NCBI RefSeq assembly: GCF_900496995.4
Contig: NW_024470381.1
Coordinates: 610,687-674,686, forward strand
Direction: 5' to 3'
DNA length: 64,000 bases
Source: Aquila chrysaetos chrysaetos
Taxonomy: Eukaryota; Chordata; Aves; Accipitriformes; Accipitridae
Of this stretch, positions 1-9,825 are shown piece by piece. The notes beneath the pieces are model-generated. The model saw nothing but the letters and a program-made list of their open reading frames with translations, made no database searches and was not told the origin of the DNA. How positions within the stretch are numbered: position 1 is the stretch's first letter; each line of letters begins with the position of its first letter. The translations under genes and the position numbers were made by a program.

Positions 1-230
1 ACACCAGCACAGACTGTGCCTGGCTGGTAGTGGATGGATGGCTGGAGATCACCGTCCCCAATGCGGACTCTGCCCTACGCCTGCTTTCCACAGCCCTGCA
101 GCTTCGTTCTGCCTGGGAAAAACTCCTCCACCAGCTGCTGGAAGGTCGGGGAGAGGAGTCGGGCTGCCGGCAAAGCTCCTGGGACATATCTGTGCTCGGC
201 CAGGGGTTGCTGGAGTTCCTGCAGACGGAG
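1..230 (+). CDS. DHX34: DHX34 exon (fourth from last), partial at window start
   Basis: This is the 3' part of a protein-coding gene on the + strand. The frame with codons starting at position 3 is open through the exon and reads as a helical, Leu-rich segment (…WLEITVPNADSALRLLSTALQLRSAWEKLLHQLLEG…). It ends in phase 0 at a GAG codon followed by a GTGACG donor at 231. From memory of the family this is the C-terminal region of DHX34, a DEAH-box ATP-dependent RNA helicase that works with SMG1 and UPF1 in nonsense-mediated mRNA decay. The identification rests mainly on the downstream exons, which carry the characteristic Cys/His motifs. The helicase core itself lies upstream of the window. Only the 5' window edge truncates this exon. 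Confidence 0.75.
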
Positions 231-363
231 GTGACGTGGCCGTGAGTGCAGTGCAAGTGGTTTTAATCCATCTCTGGTGCCTTGCATCGGGTTGAAGGCT
301 GAGAAAGGAGGATGAGGGGAGCTGGTGTGTCCCCCCCCCCAACATCCCCGCATCCTCTTGCAG

Positions 364-535
364 GTGCCGTACCGCCTGCGCCAGCTCACCAGGCTGGAGA
401 AACAGAACCTCTACATCGGTCCCCAAACTGTGGCTGCCGCTCCCAGGGCTTTTCCAGGGGACGGAGATGAAGCCCGACGAGGTGAAAGGTGGCCACAGGG
501 TGATGACGGACTTTCTCACCTACAACTGCCTGGCT
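364..535 (+). CDS. DHX34: DHX34 exon (third from last), with an internal frame break
   Basis: The acceptor is TCTTGCAG ending at 363 and the donor is GTGAGT from 536. The first half reads VPYRLRQLTRLEKQNLYIGPQTV in phase 0 from the previous exon. The second half reads MKPDEVKGGHRVMTDFLTYNCLA from 467, in the next frame, and joins the following exon in phase 0. Both halves look like authentic DHX34 sequence, so the frame changes within about 437-455 (one extra base or two missing), next to short C and G runs. Without correction the frame terminates inside the exon. This may be a sequencing indel or a real frameshift; the sequence alone cannot decide. Splice sites are canonical. Confidence 0.75.
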
Positions 536-630
536 GTGAGTACACCCCTCTCCCACCCTGCCTGCTCTGCCTGCCACCCCCCCCACCCCGGGGGAGTCCG
601 AGCATCCCCTTTGCCCTTTGTGTCCCACAG

Positions 631-754
631 ACGGACATGGACCTCTACAGCGACTGCTTGCAGAGCTTCTGGACGTGTCCCCACTGCGATCTCCACATGC
701 CCTTCACCCCCCTGGAGTGCATGTGCCACGAAAGTGCTTGCTGGCCCTCCAAGG
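631..754 (+). CDS. DHX34: DHX34 exon (penultimate), CxxC…HxxxC zinc-binding-like motif
   Basis: The acceptor is TGTCCCACAG ending at 630 and the donor is GTGAGT from 755. In phase 0 the exon reads TDMDLYSDCLQSFWTCPHCDLHMPFTPLE and then CHESAC, giving a CPHC…HESAC arrangement that can bind zinc (C2HC type). The combination of DLYSDCL, FWTCPHC and the Cys/His motif is what identifies the gene as DHX34. One base is left over at the 3' end, so the next exon should supply two. The exon lies 95 bp after the previous one, which fits the compact introns of GC-rich avian chromosomes. Confidence 0.82.
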
Positions 755-1022
755 GTGAGTTTCCACCACCACCACCCCCCTCGCCGAGGGGCTGTGACAA
801 GGGACAATTGGGGACAACCAGCCTGGGGGGAGCATTTCTGCTCCATGGGTGACCAAGGAGAGGGGGTGGCAGCGAGCCAGGCTGCGTTTATGTTGGCTTT
901 TAGCAGTGCCCCTTGAGATGCCACCAAGGGCCCCATTTTGGGGGTGCGATGGGGGGAAGAAAAGGGTCTTGCAGGGCTTTGGTTTCCTTCTGATCCCCAT
1001 TTTTCTCTACGTTTTCCCTCAG

Positions 1023-1161
1023 CCCCCCCCCCCCGGAAGAAGCGGCCGAAAACTCGTCCAAAACCTCTGCCCTCCACAGATCCTACCACTGCAATGTTTG
1101 CCAGCAGGATTTTACCTTCACCCCCACGGAGATCCTTTGGCACAAGAAGCAGCACCGGTGA
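1023..1161 (+). CDS. DHX34: DHX34 last exon, C2H2 zinc finger, stop TGA 1159-1161
   Basis: After the acceptor CCCTCAG (ending 1022) the exon opens with twelve C and then encodes [19 protein letters not shown] and a C-terminal finger [14 protein letters not shown]…ILWHKKQHR before TGA. The Cys-x2-Cys…His-x3-His finger at the extreme C-terminus fits DHX34. The phase does not fit: the previous exon leaves one base, and the 12-C run is one base short of the length needed to enter the finger frame. The other frame would give an Arg/Lys/Pro-rich tail. Loss of one C from the homopolymer is the simplest explanation; whether it lies in the genome or in the read is open. Confidence 0.78.
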
Positions 1162-1404
1162 CCGGGGGCTCGCTGGGATGCTCTCACCAGCTGGTGGTGG
1201 AGATGATGCTGGGGTCCTCCCCAATCCCCGGGGAGATGCAGGAGACCCCCATAATGGGGGGGAGAGACCCCCTACACTGCTACCTCCATTACTCTCAGGT
1301 GAGTCTGGCTGGATCCCAAAAGGGATTTGGTGTTTTAGGGGTATTTTGGTGGCTCCTGCAGCTCATCACTGATGCTTGCATAGGGGCAACCTGATTTCAC
1401 TCCC

Positions 1405-1426
1405 TTTTTTTTTTTTTTTTTTTTTT
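1405..1426. repeat. Poly(T) tract, 22 T
   Basis: An uninterrupted run of T in the presumed DHX34 3' UTR, followed directly by AAAAA. Confidence 0.9.
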
Positions 1427-1441
1427 AAAAACCCACATGTA

Positions 1442-1447
1442 AATAAA
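1442..1447 (+). promoter_or_regulatory. Candidate DHX34 polyadenylation signal AATAAA
   Basis: AATAAA lies about 280 bp after the stop codon. It follows a T22 tract (1405-1426) and is followed by a GT-rich stretch (GTGTGTTGCTGG around 1480), the usual arrangement of signal and downstream element. The 3' UTR would therefore be about 1162-1465. This is inferred from position and motif only. Confidence 0.5.
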
Positions 1448-1465
1448 TAGCTTTTTGGAGCAAGT

Positions 1466-2395
1466 CAGCGCTGGCCTGGAGTGTGTTGCTGGAGGTTGGG
1501 GTTCCCCTGCCCGTGTGGGTGCCCGATTCGGTGTCTGCACCCCCAGATGCAGCCGGGTTGGGGGCTTCAGGACAAAGGGATGTTTGTGGGGTCTTGGGGA
1601 TGTCTCCTGCCTGCGATGCTGCCTGGCGCAGCATGGCCAGCATGTGGCACTGCTATACTGGAGTCATCCCTACCTCATCTCCTTTTCTTTCTGTATCCCG
1701 TGGGAAAAGCATTGGAGCAGTCCATGCCAGGACTTTACCACCACCAGGACTCAAAAAACACCCCCCCAAAATCCCCCAATGTTAATAACAAGTGACCTGA
1801 GCGGCCCTTTGGAGGATGCTCACTCCCAACGTGGCCAGAAAGTGCTGCCTTAATATAATGAGAGACCTTGCTTTAGGGATTGTGGCTGGTTCTGGTGCTT
1901 TTTTTGGGCTGAAAACACCTGGAGAAAGGCAAATCCGGAGCGGCTTGCACCCACACACACCCTGTGGAGGCAAATGCCACGACGACAGGAACTTATCAGC
2001 TGTCTAAACCCATTTAAAATGCATTAATTATCAGCCTGTGCGCTGCATTAGGCTCAAGCAGGGCTATTAGCAGGGCCCCTTCTAATGAAAGCAATTTGAT
2101 GGTATTTTTAGCTCTGTGGCATGTTGCATTTTATTCACCAGGAGAAGAAAATAATAAATAAGCGTGGTTTAACTGGCCTTGTGATGCTTTGGGGTAAGGA
2201 GCTGCTCCAAGAGCAAAGTTTCCTGGGATTTGAAATTTTTGAAGCCCCATGGTTTTCTGTAAGGAATTATCCATCGCCAGGGCTTGGTGCACGTTGCTGG
2301 CCGTAAAATAGGTGGCGGAGGGGAAAAGGAAAAAAGGGGAAGGATGCTGAATGCTTCCTTGTCCTCTTTTTTCTTGTTTAAATTTATTTCCTTCT

Positions 2396-2434
<39 letters not shown>

Positions 2435-3529
2435 CTCACACCCTTTGTGACTTGCTGCTTGTCTTCCCTTTCTTGATTGGGTTTATCTGCAATTAATTAC
2501 CACTCAGGTGCAGGTAATTCCCAGCTGGTGGTGTCACAGCACTCACAGAAATTAATTAGGCAGGTGATTTGTTGAGCAGATTATTTGGTTTGTGTGTGTG
2601 TGATCTAATTTGAGCCTTTACCGCAGGCAGTTGCCTGTCCCTTAGCCTAGCGGGATCCCACCCTGCTTTTGGGGTGTGGGGAGAGTCGTCTCCCCCCAAA
2701 TTTAATGGTGGGGGAGGTGGGGATGATGCTCCTAATGAGTCCCTGTTGCTATGGCAGCGAGGTGGGATGGGAGATGCTCCTGCCATGGCAACAGGCATCA
2801 GATGGGTTTGGCTTTGCTTTTTTTGGCTACAGGAGCCCCAATTCTTTGCTCTCCCCATTAGGTTGAGTGATGGAGGGTGAATTAAAGCCCGGCTGATGTT
2901 TCTGGTAGCTGAATGTCCACACTGGTCTGGTCCTGCATGCTCTGAAAAACTCAGTTTTCCCCCCAAAAAGCTGGGCTTTGCTTTCCAGGACGTCGACGGT
3001 GGTTTGGTTCCTGTGCCACAGGGGACTTTAGCTTTGCTCTGGGCCACCTGGTCTCACTAAATGCCACCCACAACCAGCCCAGACCCACTCCTCAGGTTTC
3101 AATTAATCAAACTTAATATTCTCACCTTAATAAGAAGAACCCAACAGCTTTCAGCAATAATTGTTAGGGCTCATAAAGCATAAACCAGCTCTGGCTGTTG
3201 CCCGCCCCTCCTGAAAAAAACCACAATATTGCTCTTGCCTTTAATGCAATGGCAAAGCCTTATTGCTTTTAAACTAAGCTTAGAGCAAGTTGTTTACATA
3301 ACAGAAAATTAAATAAGGCCACCGCAGCCATAAAGAAGTGGGATTAATTTACTTTACTAATGAAAGCCACAAATTGAGGTCTTATGCGAGAAAAATGCTG
3401 GATTTTTTAATAAAGTCCTCCAAATTTCTGTCCCTGTGGTAACCCTGGGGTGTTTGGGATCAAATCAGACCACGCTCATGCCCTGGTTTTGCTCCCCAGT
3501 GGTCTAAAGCCATCAGCTGGATGCTGGTG
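1466..3529. other. Non-coding stretch downstream of DHX34; AT-rich, CNE-like in part
   Basis: I find no convincing exon. The stretch includes a 36-C homopolymer (2397-2432). Blocks around 2005-2130 and 3090-3430 are rich in TAATTA, TTAATTA and AATAATT cores and have an even, non-repetitive composition. That resembles conserved developmental enhancers, but conservation cannot be judged from one sequence. Confidence 0.4.
2397..2432. repeat. Homopolymer of 36 C
   Basis: Uninterrupted C36 on the + strand (G36 on the other). This length is unusual and can form G-quadruplex structures on the minus strand; its exact length is likely to be assembly-dependent. Confidence 0.9.
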
Positions 3530-3690
3530 TAACCTCAGGGGGGTCAGTCCTGGGTCCCATCCTGGTCACCACCTTCATTAATGACCTGGATGATGAGGCA
3601 ACCTCAACAAGGGGTCCTGGTGGCCACCAGGTTGACTATCAGCAATGTGTCCTCACTGCGGTGGCAGCGAATGGTTTGACTGCATCGCAG
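3530..3690 (+). mobile_element. Old CR1 LINE fragment (RT region)
   Basis: The segment contains CAGTCCTGGGTCCCATCCTG and CTTCATTAATGACCTGGATG. These match the CR1 reverse-transcriptase motif region, whose complement is seen in the long CR1 at about 10730-10800 of this window ([11 protein letters not shown]). A second block (AATGTGTCCTCACTGCGGTG) resembles the CR1 stretch that follows. It has no open frame and is clearly decayed. Confidence 0.6.
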
Positions 3691-6600
3691 AGCTGCCTTA
3701 AAACCTGAGCTTGAGTTTTAAGAAGTTGTTTAAAAGTGGAAAACTTCTTTTTTTTTTTTTCTTTAAAAAAGATGCTGCTCTTCACCTTGAATCTGCCCGT
3801 AAGAGTGAGACACAGATGAAGGTCTCTTGTAGTGGGTTGAGAACAGCCTTGTGTACCTGGCTGTTGCTTGTTAATGTTAATTAATGTCAGTGATGGTTGG
3901 GTGAGCTGTTTTCAATCAGGCCAATTAAATGGGTGGATCGAGGTGGGGGCTGGTGCACTGTGTGCTGTGCTCGTCCTCTTTGAAGCTGCTTCACCAGAGT
4001 GGTTGGTGGTCCCAATCTACTGTCCTTCATGGTGCTGGGGAGGGGAAGGCTGAGAACAGGATTTTGGGGGGAAATCCTGATTTTTTCACCTTTCCAGAGA
4101 AAGCTAGACCAAGAGCAAGGCACTAATCCTCATAATTTCCCTGTATGGCACCTATAGAGTCTATAACACCATCAATAACATGGCCATCCCACCCTGACAC
4201 ACAAAAACTCCTTTCCCCCCTGGTTTTTTTTTTGGCTTTTAATGACCAAAATTGTTTTCCCTTCTGGATAAATGTGTTTTATTGAGCTTGGTTGCTCTGG
4301 TAGGAAGATTTTCTCTTGCTGCCTGCTCTTTGCCCCCAACTGGGACATCCCCGTCCTGCTGATGAAGCTCCTTTCAAGGTTGTTTCTGAGCATCCACCCC
4401 AACCCAAGCTTCATCCTCAGATGGGTGAAGTCCATCATCACAAATTTCCAACAAGAAAACAATTTTCCCTTTTTATTTTTTCACCTACCAAACCTGATGT
4501 TAAAAGACCCCTTGGGATGAAGATGACGATTTACCACATCTCATGGCAGCCTGTTCCAATGGCTAATTATCCTGCCAGCTAATTACCTGCACATTTCCTT
4601 TCCAGGCTGAATTTCTGAGCTTCGATTCCCACCAACGGGCCCTTGTGCGTTGCCTTTACTGGATAAAAACAAGCCGATAATATCGAGATGGCCATTTCTT
4701 TGGGAGCCAACAACCCCACATCAAACCCCCTCTTACAATTCCTTTAATTAGCAATGGAAGAAGTTGGGCAATCTAGAAAAAAAATCCCAGGGGCTGAGTG
4801 CTCCCAAGGAAAGCTTAACGCTTAAATGGAGAAAAAAAAAAAATTTATCAAGCAGATGAGGGTTTTTTCTTTTACAAATGAGGGCTTCTTCCCAGCAATG
4901 GCAAGCAGAGAGGGTTTTTTTTTATTTTATTTAATCTCAATTTGCACACACCAAGCAATTACCAGCCACCCTCTTCAACTCAAGTGAATGACCTCATTTG
5001 TTCTTCGCAATGTTTTTATTATTATTATTATTACTATTTTCCTGAAGGTTGAGGCAAGCGTGTTAGCCTCTAATTGAAACCAACTGTGTGTTGTTTGGGA
5101 ATAATTAAATTAATTGTTTGAAAGGTCAAGTGAGAAGGGGAGGAATGTCTGTACCTATTAAAAGTGAGTTTGGAGCAGGTAGGAGGATACAAGAGCTTGT
5201 CCCCATGCTTCAGCTCCAAGCCAGCAAACCTTATCCCATCCTGCTCCTCCCTTGGTGTGTTTTTGGGGCTCCGGAGTATCTGATTTATCTGCAGGAATCT
5301 GTCTTCTCTTCTCCAGCCTTAAAATTCAGAGCTGACAGCCAGATTTATCAGCAGGAATCCATCTTTTCTTTTACAGCTTTAAAATTTACAGATTTAGAGC
5401 AGAAATTCGCTCCTGCTGCCCTTTAGGTTGTGTACGCTGGGGAAGTATATCATTAATAATTATAGAATTAATAACCAATAACCCAGCAATGGGTGGAAAT
5501 GCTGACTCAGCATCCTCCCAAGATTTGTGGTTGGACCAGAAGCCCGGCATGGGATTTCTTCCCCTGGATACAATGTGCATCAGCCTTAGGTGAAATATTG
5601 AGCCAAAGATGGAAAAAACCTCTTCCAGCTGAATTCTGCCAATTTTGTGCTGGTAATGAACTGGAAGCAGGGATATATATATATATATATATTTTTTTTT
5701 TTTAACTGAGATCTAAATAATTTCCAGGAGAAAAGGGATCCAAGTCATTTGCCTGTGGGAGATGCTCTCAATAGGAAACTTTTCTGCTTCTTCCATGCTC
5801 TTATGTGATACTTTAAAATTATAAGGTGTGAGATGCAATTATAAGGAGAGGACAGGAGGCAAATACATGTTAACGTCAGTCCTGGGACTGCTTGACATCA
5901 CTGCTGTGGCAAAGGGGGGTCCCAAGCCCTCCCCAAAGCAAGCCAGACCCAGGAGTCTCGCTATTCCCACCACCCCACTTATTCCATTCCCAAATCTGCT
6001 GTTTGATCTTCTTTTTGGGGTTTTTTTTGTTGTTGTTGTTAATAAAAAAATATATGATACTAATAAAAGAATTTAATTAAATTATTGGCTGATGCTGCTC
6101 CTTGAGAGACCTTCTGGGGTTGGGCTTTTGGATGTTGTGCAAGACCCAGCCCAGGTGTCTCATGCTGTTTCGCAGCCTGCAGAGAGCAGCCTTTCCCTCC
6201 TCGATGGAAGGTCCCAGCCGCCTTCTGCTCTTTATTAAAATGCCGAAAATCGGGCAAAATCCAAGCGTTCTGCTCCTTCCCTTACACTGTGACCCACCGC
6301 AGAGAGATGAAAGCTCCCCAAAGGTCCCAAAATTGTCTTATCAAGCAGGAGAATAAGAATTTCTTTTTTTTTTTTTCTTTCTTGATCTCTTAGAGTTTGT
6401 GCTTTGCATTGAGTGGGGTGGGAATAAAAAAATCATGTTTTTGGGGGAAAGATTATCTCATTGTCATGTGAGTCCAGAACTTGGGACTTTATAAAGCATC
6501 CTGAGACCTACAACAAAATGATGAGAGATTTGGTTCCTGCTCATGATCTGCTTACACGGACTCAAGTGAATGAGCCAAAATCACATGATGCATGGCAGTT

Positions 6601-6713
6601 TGAGCTATTTATGCTACTTATTGGTGAGCCATTCCTCCTGCTGCTGCCAGGACAACCTTTCAGGACCACCATCTGCTCCTGGAGTCCCTCCTACCCCATA
6701 GACCCTGATGTGT
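3691..6713. other. Non-coding AT-rich stretch
   Basis: No gene is seen. The stretch contains a T-run at 3751-3761, an ATT microsatellite near 5020, a TA microsatellite at 5673-5692 followed by poly(T), and a TTG/T-rich run near 6015-6040. The phrase GGCAGCCTGTTCCAATGG at about 4545-4563 matches the CR1 3' region and may mark an old minus-strand CR1 scrap. Open frames here are short and lack splice context. Confidence 0.4.
5673..5703. repeat. (TA)n microsatellite followed by poly(T)
   Basis: About ten TA dinucleotides run directly into twelve T. Simple sequence only. Confidence 0.9.
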
Positions 6714-7292
6714 TGTCGTGGTTTAACCCCAGGCAGCAACTAAGCACCACGCAGCTGCTCACTCACTCCCCCCACACCCAGTGGGATGGGGGAGAAAATC
6801 GGGAAAAGAAGTAAAACTCGTGGGTTGAGATAAGAATGGTTTAATAGAACAGAAAAGAAGAAACTAATAATGATAATGATAACACTAATAAAATGACAAC
6901 AGCAATAATGAAAGGATTGGAATGTACAAATGATGCGCAGTGCAATTGCTCACCACCCGCTGATCGATGCCCAGTTAGTCCCCGAGCGGCGATTCCCCGC
7001 CCCCACTTCCCAGTTCCTACACTAGATGGGACGTCCCATGGTATGGAATACCCCTTTGGCCAGTTTGGGTCAGGTGCCCTGGCTGTGTCCTGTGCCAACT
7101 TCTTGTGCCCCTCCAGCTTTCTCACTGGCTGGGGATGAGAAGCTGAAAAATCCTTGACTTTAGTCTAAACACTACTTAGCAACAACTGAAAACATCAGTG
7201 TTATCAACATTCTTCTCATACTGAACTCAAAACATAGCCCTGTACCAGCTACTAGGAAGACAGTTAACTCTATCCCAGCTGAAACTAGGACA
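6714..7292 (-). mobile_element. Solo LTR copy A (ERVL-like, 5-bp TSD TGTGT)
   Basis: A 579-bp element with TGTC…GACA ends is flanked on both sides by TGTGT (6709-6713 and 7293-7297), a perfect 5-bp target-site duplication. It is highly similar along its whole length to the copies at 12537, 14308, 26071 and 46202. By the usual convention the sense strand begins TGTCCTGGTTTCAGCTGGGA and ends TTAAACCACGACA, which places this copy on the minus strand; orientation is therefore inferred. No internal viral sequence is attached, so it is a solo LTR left by LTR-LTR recombination. A 5-bp TSD points to an ERVL-type (class III-like) integrase rather than the 4 bp of class I. Confidence 0.88.
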
Positions 7293-9095
7293 TGTGTCAA
7301 CCACCAGCAACGTCCTACTTGACCAGCACCCTGTGGCCAATGCAGCACCACGCGCCCAACCCCTGCGATGGAAGAAGGCTCGGAGAAGATGGATGAGGAT
7401 GATGTGCTCATGAAGCTCAGAAAAGAAAGTAGGAGGTGACCACTGCTACCGCAAAGGGAGCTGAACTTATCTTAACACTAGGAGGACCAAGGGTGGCCTT
7501 CGTTGTCAATAAACGGCTCTATCAGTTGAGTTGGCCAACTGGCCTTCCCTAAAATAATCCATAGAAAGAATTATCTCCCTGAGCGAGCCAGACCAACATG
7601 GGGGAACGTTACATGTGGCTCAGCCCAACACAGTGTATAAAAATTAACCAACCAGCAAAATGAGCTTTGAAGAGAGCTTCAATCCATGTCTTCCCATTGA
7701 CTTGGGACACCCAGTGTCACGCTGGTGAGCATCTAGAGACCAGTAATGGGAATCATGCTTGTATTGCGATTCAGCCATGTATTGCAATTGCTATATTGTG
7801 TTGTGATTTTTCAGTAGGCTGCTGGCTCACTTTTCTAAACCACCCCCCACCCCCCCGTAATGTCAAATATCTTCAAATAAGTAAATCTGGCATTAAAACA
7901 TTAAACCCTCCTCATGCGGAGTATGTAAAGGAACCTGGTTGAAGAGCGCTGGACTTTGACACACGGCTGTTCAGCTCCGGTCCCAGGTGATGAAGATCCT
8001 GGGCGGTTTGGGGTCAGAGTCCCCATGCTCCCGTGCATCTCTGCATCCCTGCTCCTACCCCGCCTCCCCAGACCAGGAGCAATCCCACCCCATCCCATTT
8101 CCCACACACACAGCACTGGCACATCATGGCAACAGGGATAGACAGTTGGTGAGGCGATGCCGGCGTGTCAGGTGGTAATTTTATTCCCATTTTTCTGCAT
8201 GACATGGACTCTCTGCCTGCTTGACAGCTCAGCTGTCTCCAAAGGGCCTGTTTATGCAGCTGGAGAAGGAAGGCAGACAGACAGGTGGGGGAGCAGCTAC
8301 TGCCAGCAGCAACATAGGAGCCAGAAAGAGCCATATTTTTTAATGCATCCATGTGTTTGTATGTAGATGGGCTCTCACCTCTCATCATTGCATCCTCCAA
8401 AGGGTTTCACCAGTTCCCAGCATCACCTTTGCAGAGCAAATGCTTTGCTGCAAAAATCTGCCTAATTTCCCCCCCCCCCAAAATGGGTCTTGGTTTGCCA
8501 AAATGCCTTAGCCCCAAATCCAGAAATGCCACCTCCAAATTAATTACTAATTACTCATTTATTGGGTGGGTTGGACCTTTGAAAGCAGCTGGTTGATGTC
8601 CCTGCTCTGCATGGGGAGGGGCAGAGAGAGCAAAACCTTAACACAAGACATTGCCATCCAAGAGGTCCCTGTCCCACCAGGATGGGGAGGAGGTCATTTC
8701 ATGGATGTGTTGCCATCATCCCACACACTGATGTCATCTGAGGCCAGCGTTTCTCCAGGGCTGGCTCACTGCCAGGCTCCCAAAGTCCACTTTTGGTGCA
8801 AAAAAGAGCTCAGGAAAGACCTTGGGAGCTGAATACCCCCCCAAAAAAAGAGGAATGGGGAACCCCCCCAACCCATCCTTCTGGCTGTCACAGAGGAGCC
8901 TGCACGACCAAACAATTAATTCCTCTGGACAGGCTGGTGACAGGGATGGTGACCAGAGGGGACAGGGATGCTCCAGCCTGCGTTTCATCTGTGCACCCCA
9001 GCATGGGGTTCTGCAGCTGCAGGACACCCCCCCGAGCAAAGGCACCCCAGTTCCTCTGCAGACCACAAGCTGGAGGGGACCTCGGGGTCCCCCCT
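7293..9095. other. Non-coding stretch between two LTRs
   Basis: No gene is recognised. Open frames are short shadows without splice or codon support. The first 350 bases after the solo LTR (7300-7650) have the look of degraded retroelement sequence (an AATAAA at about 7509, CpG-containing runs), but I cannot assign a family. A short C run lies at 8470. Confidence 0.4.
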
Positions 9096-9575
9096 TGCGG
9101 CAGTACACTTCCTCCCCCCCCCCCCATCCTGCCAGCAGGAAACGAAACTTCTCCAGGCAGGGAGAAGGGGAAGGAAACCCTGGAGGCCGCAGGTTGAAAT
9201 TTGAACTGGCCAATCGAGACGCGCCAGGTACACCGAGGTGACCCTCCTGGCCGATAGAATTAAATGACCACAGGTCAGATTCGACAGGGGTATAAACGGG
9301 GTCCCGCCGAGGACACGTCGGCAGTCGGGGACTCCCCCTCGGGTCGGGCCGGGGCACCGCCCGAGGTAACTCCTCGAGGGAGAGAGTGATACGCGCGTTT
9401 TGAGTCATCACTTTAAATCTTGGGGATTCTTAAGTCGGCCGTGTAGTATTAATTCTCTTTACATCATTGAGCCTGTGGTTTTAGAAAATGTTACCGGACT
9501 TCTAACTAACTTTTGCTGAAGAATAAATCTGAGCTTTAACACCTGTTGGATTTGGTTATGCGTGCATCTGTAACA
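9096..9575 (+). mobile_element. Probable solo LTR of a second family (candidate TSD CCCCT)
   Basis: The region has the full layout of an LTR on the + strand: a TATAAA box at 9291-9296, a CpG-rich R-like segment after it, AATAAA at 9522-9527, and about 48 bp of U5-like sequence ending TGTAACA at 9575. The best boundaries are TGCGGCAG… at 9096 and …GTAACA at 9575, flanked by CCCCT on both sides (9091-9095, 9576-9580). The left duplication sits in a C-rich context, so it could be chance. An IRF-like core AAACGAAA occurs at 9140-9147 in U3. There is no internal viral sequence. Confidence 0.6.
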
Positions 9576-9825
9576 CCCCTGAGGTGTCCTGATGCTTAAA
9601 TGAGGGTCATGCCAGGCACCGCTTCCAGCTCCAGAGAGGAACTTTTCCTATTCAAAGAGCCAGGATTTGCCCAAGAATCAGCCTTGCAAGCTCCAAAATG
9701 CTGCTAGAACCAAGTTTTCCTGTTTTTCCAGGACCCTTCATGACTCACCCACCCCTCAAATCCCCTTTAGAAGCTTTTCTTCGGAGGACTGGATCCTGCT
9801 CTCTCTGCTTCTCGCAGGATTTGAT
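9576..9825. other. Spacer between LTR and CR1
   Basis: 250 bp of unique-looking non-coding sequence. Nothing is recognised. Confidence 0.4.

Noticed and set aside
520..1224. Long minus-strand frame over the DHX34 exons
   Set aside because: Shadow of the GC-rich coding strand; crosses introns and has no homology.
7293..7650. Possible DNA-transposon remnant (TTAACACTAGGAGG at about 7473)
   Set aside because: A TTAA followed by a short piggyBac-like end was noticed, but no matching inverted end or transposase was found.
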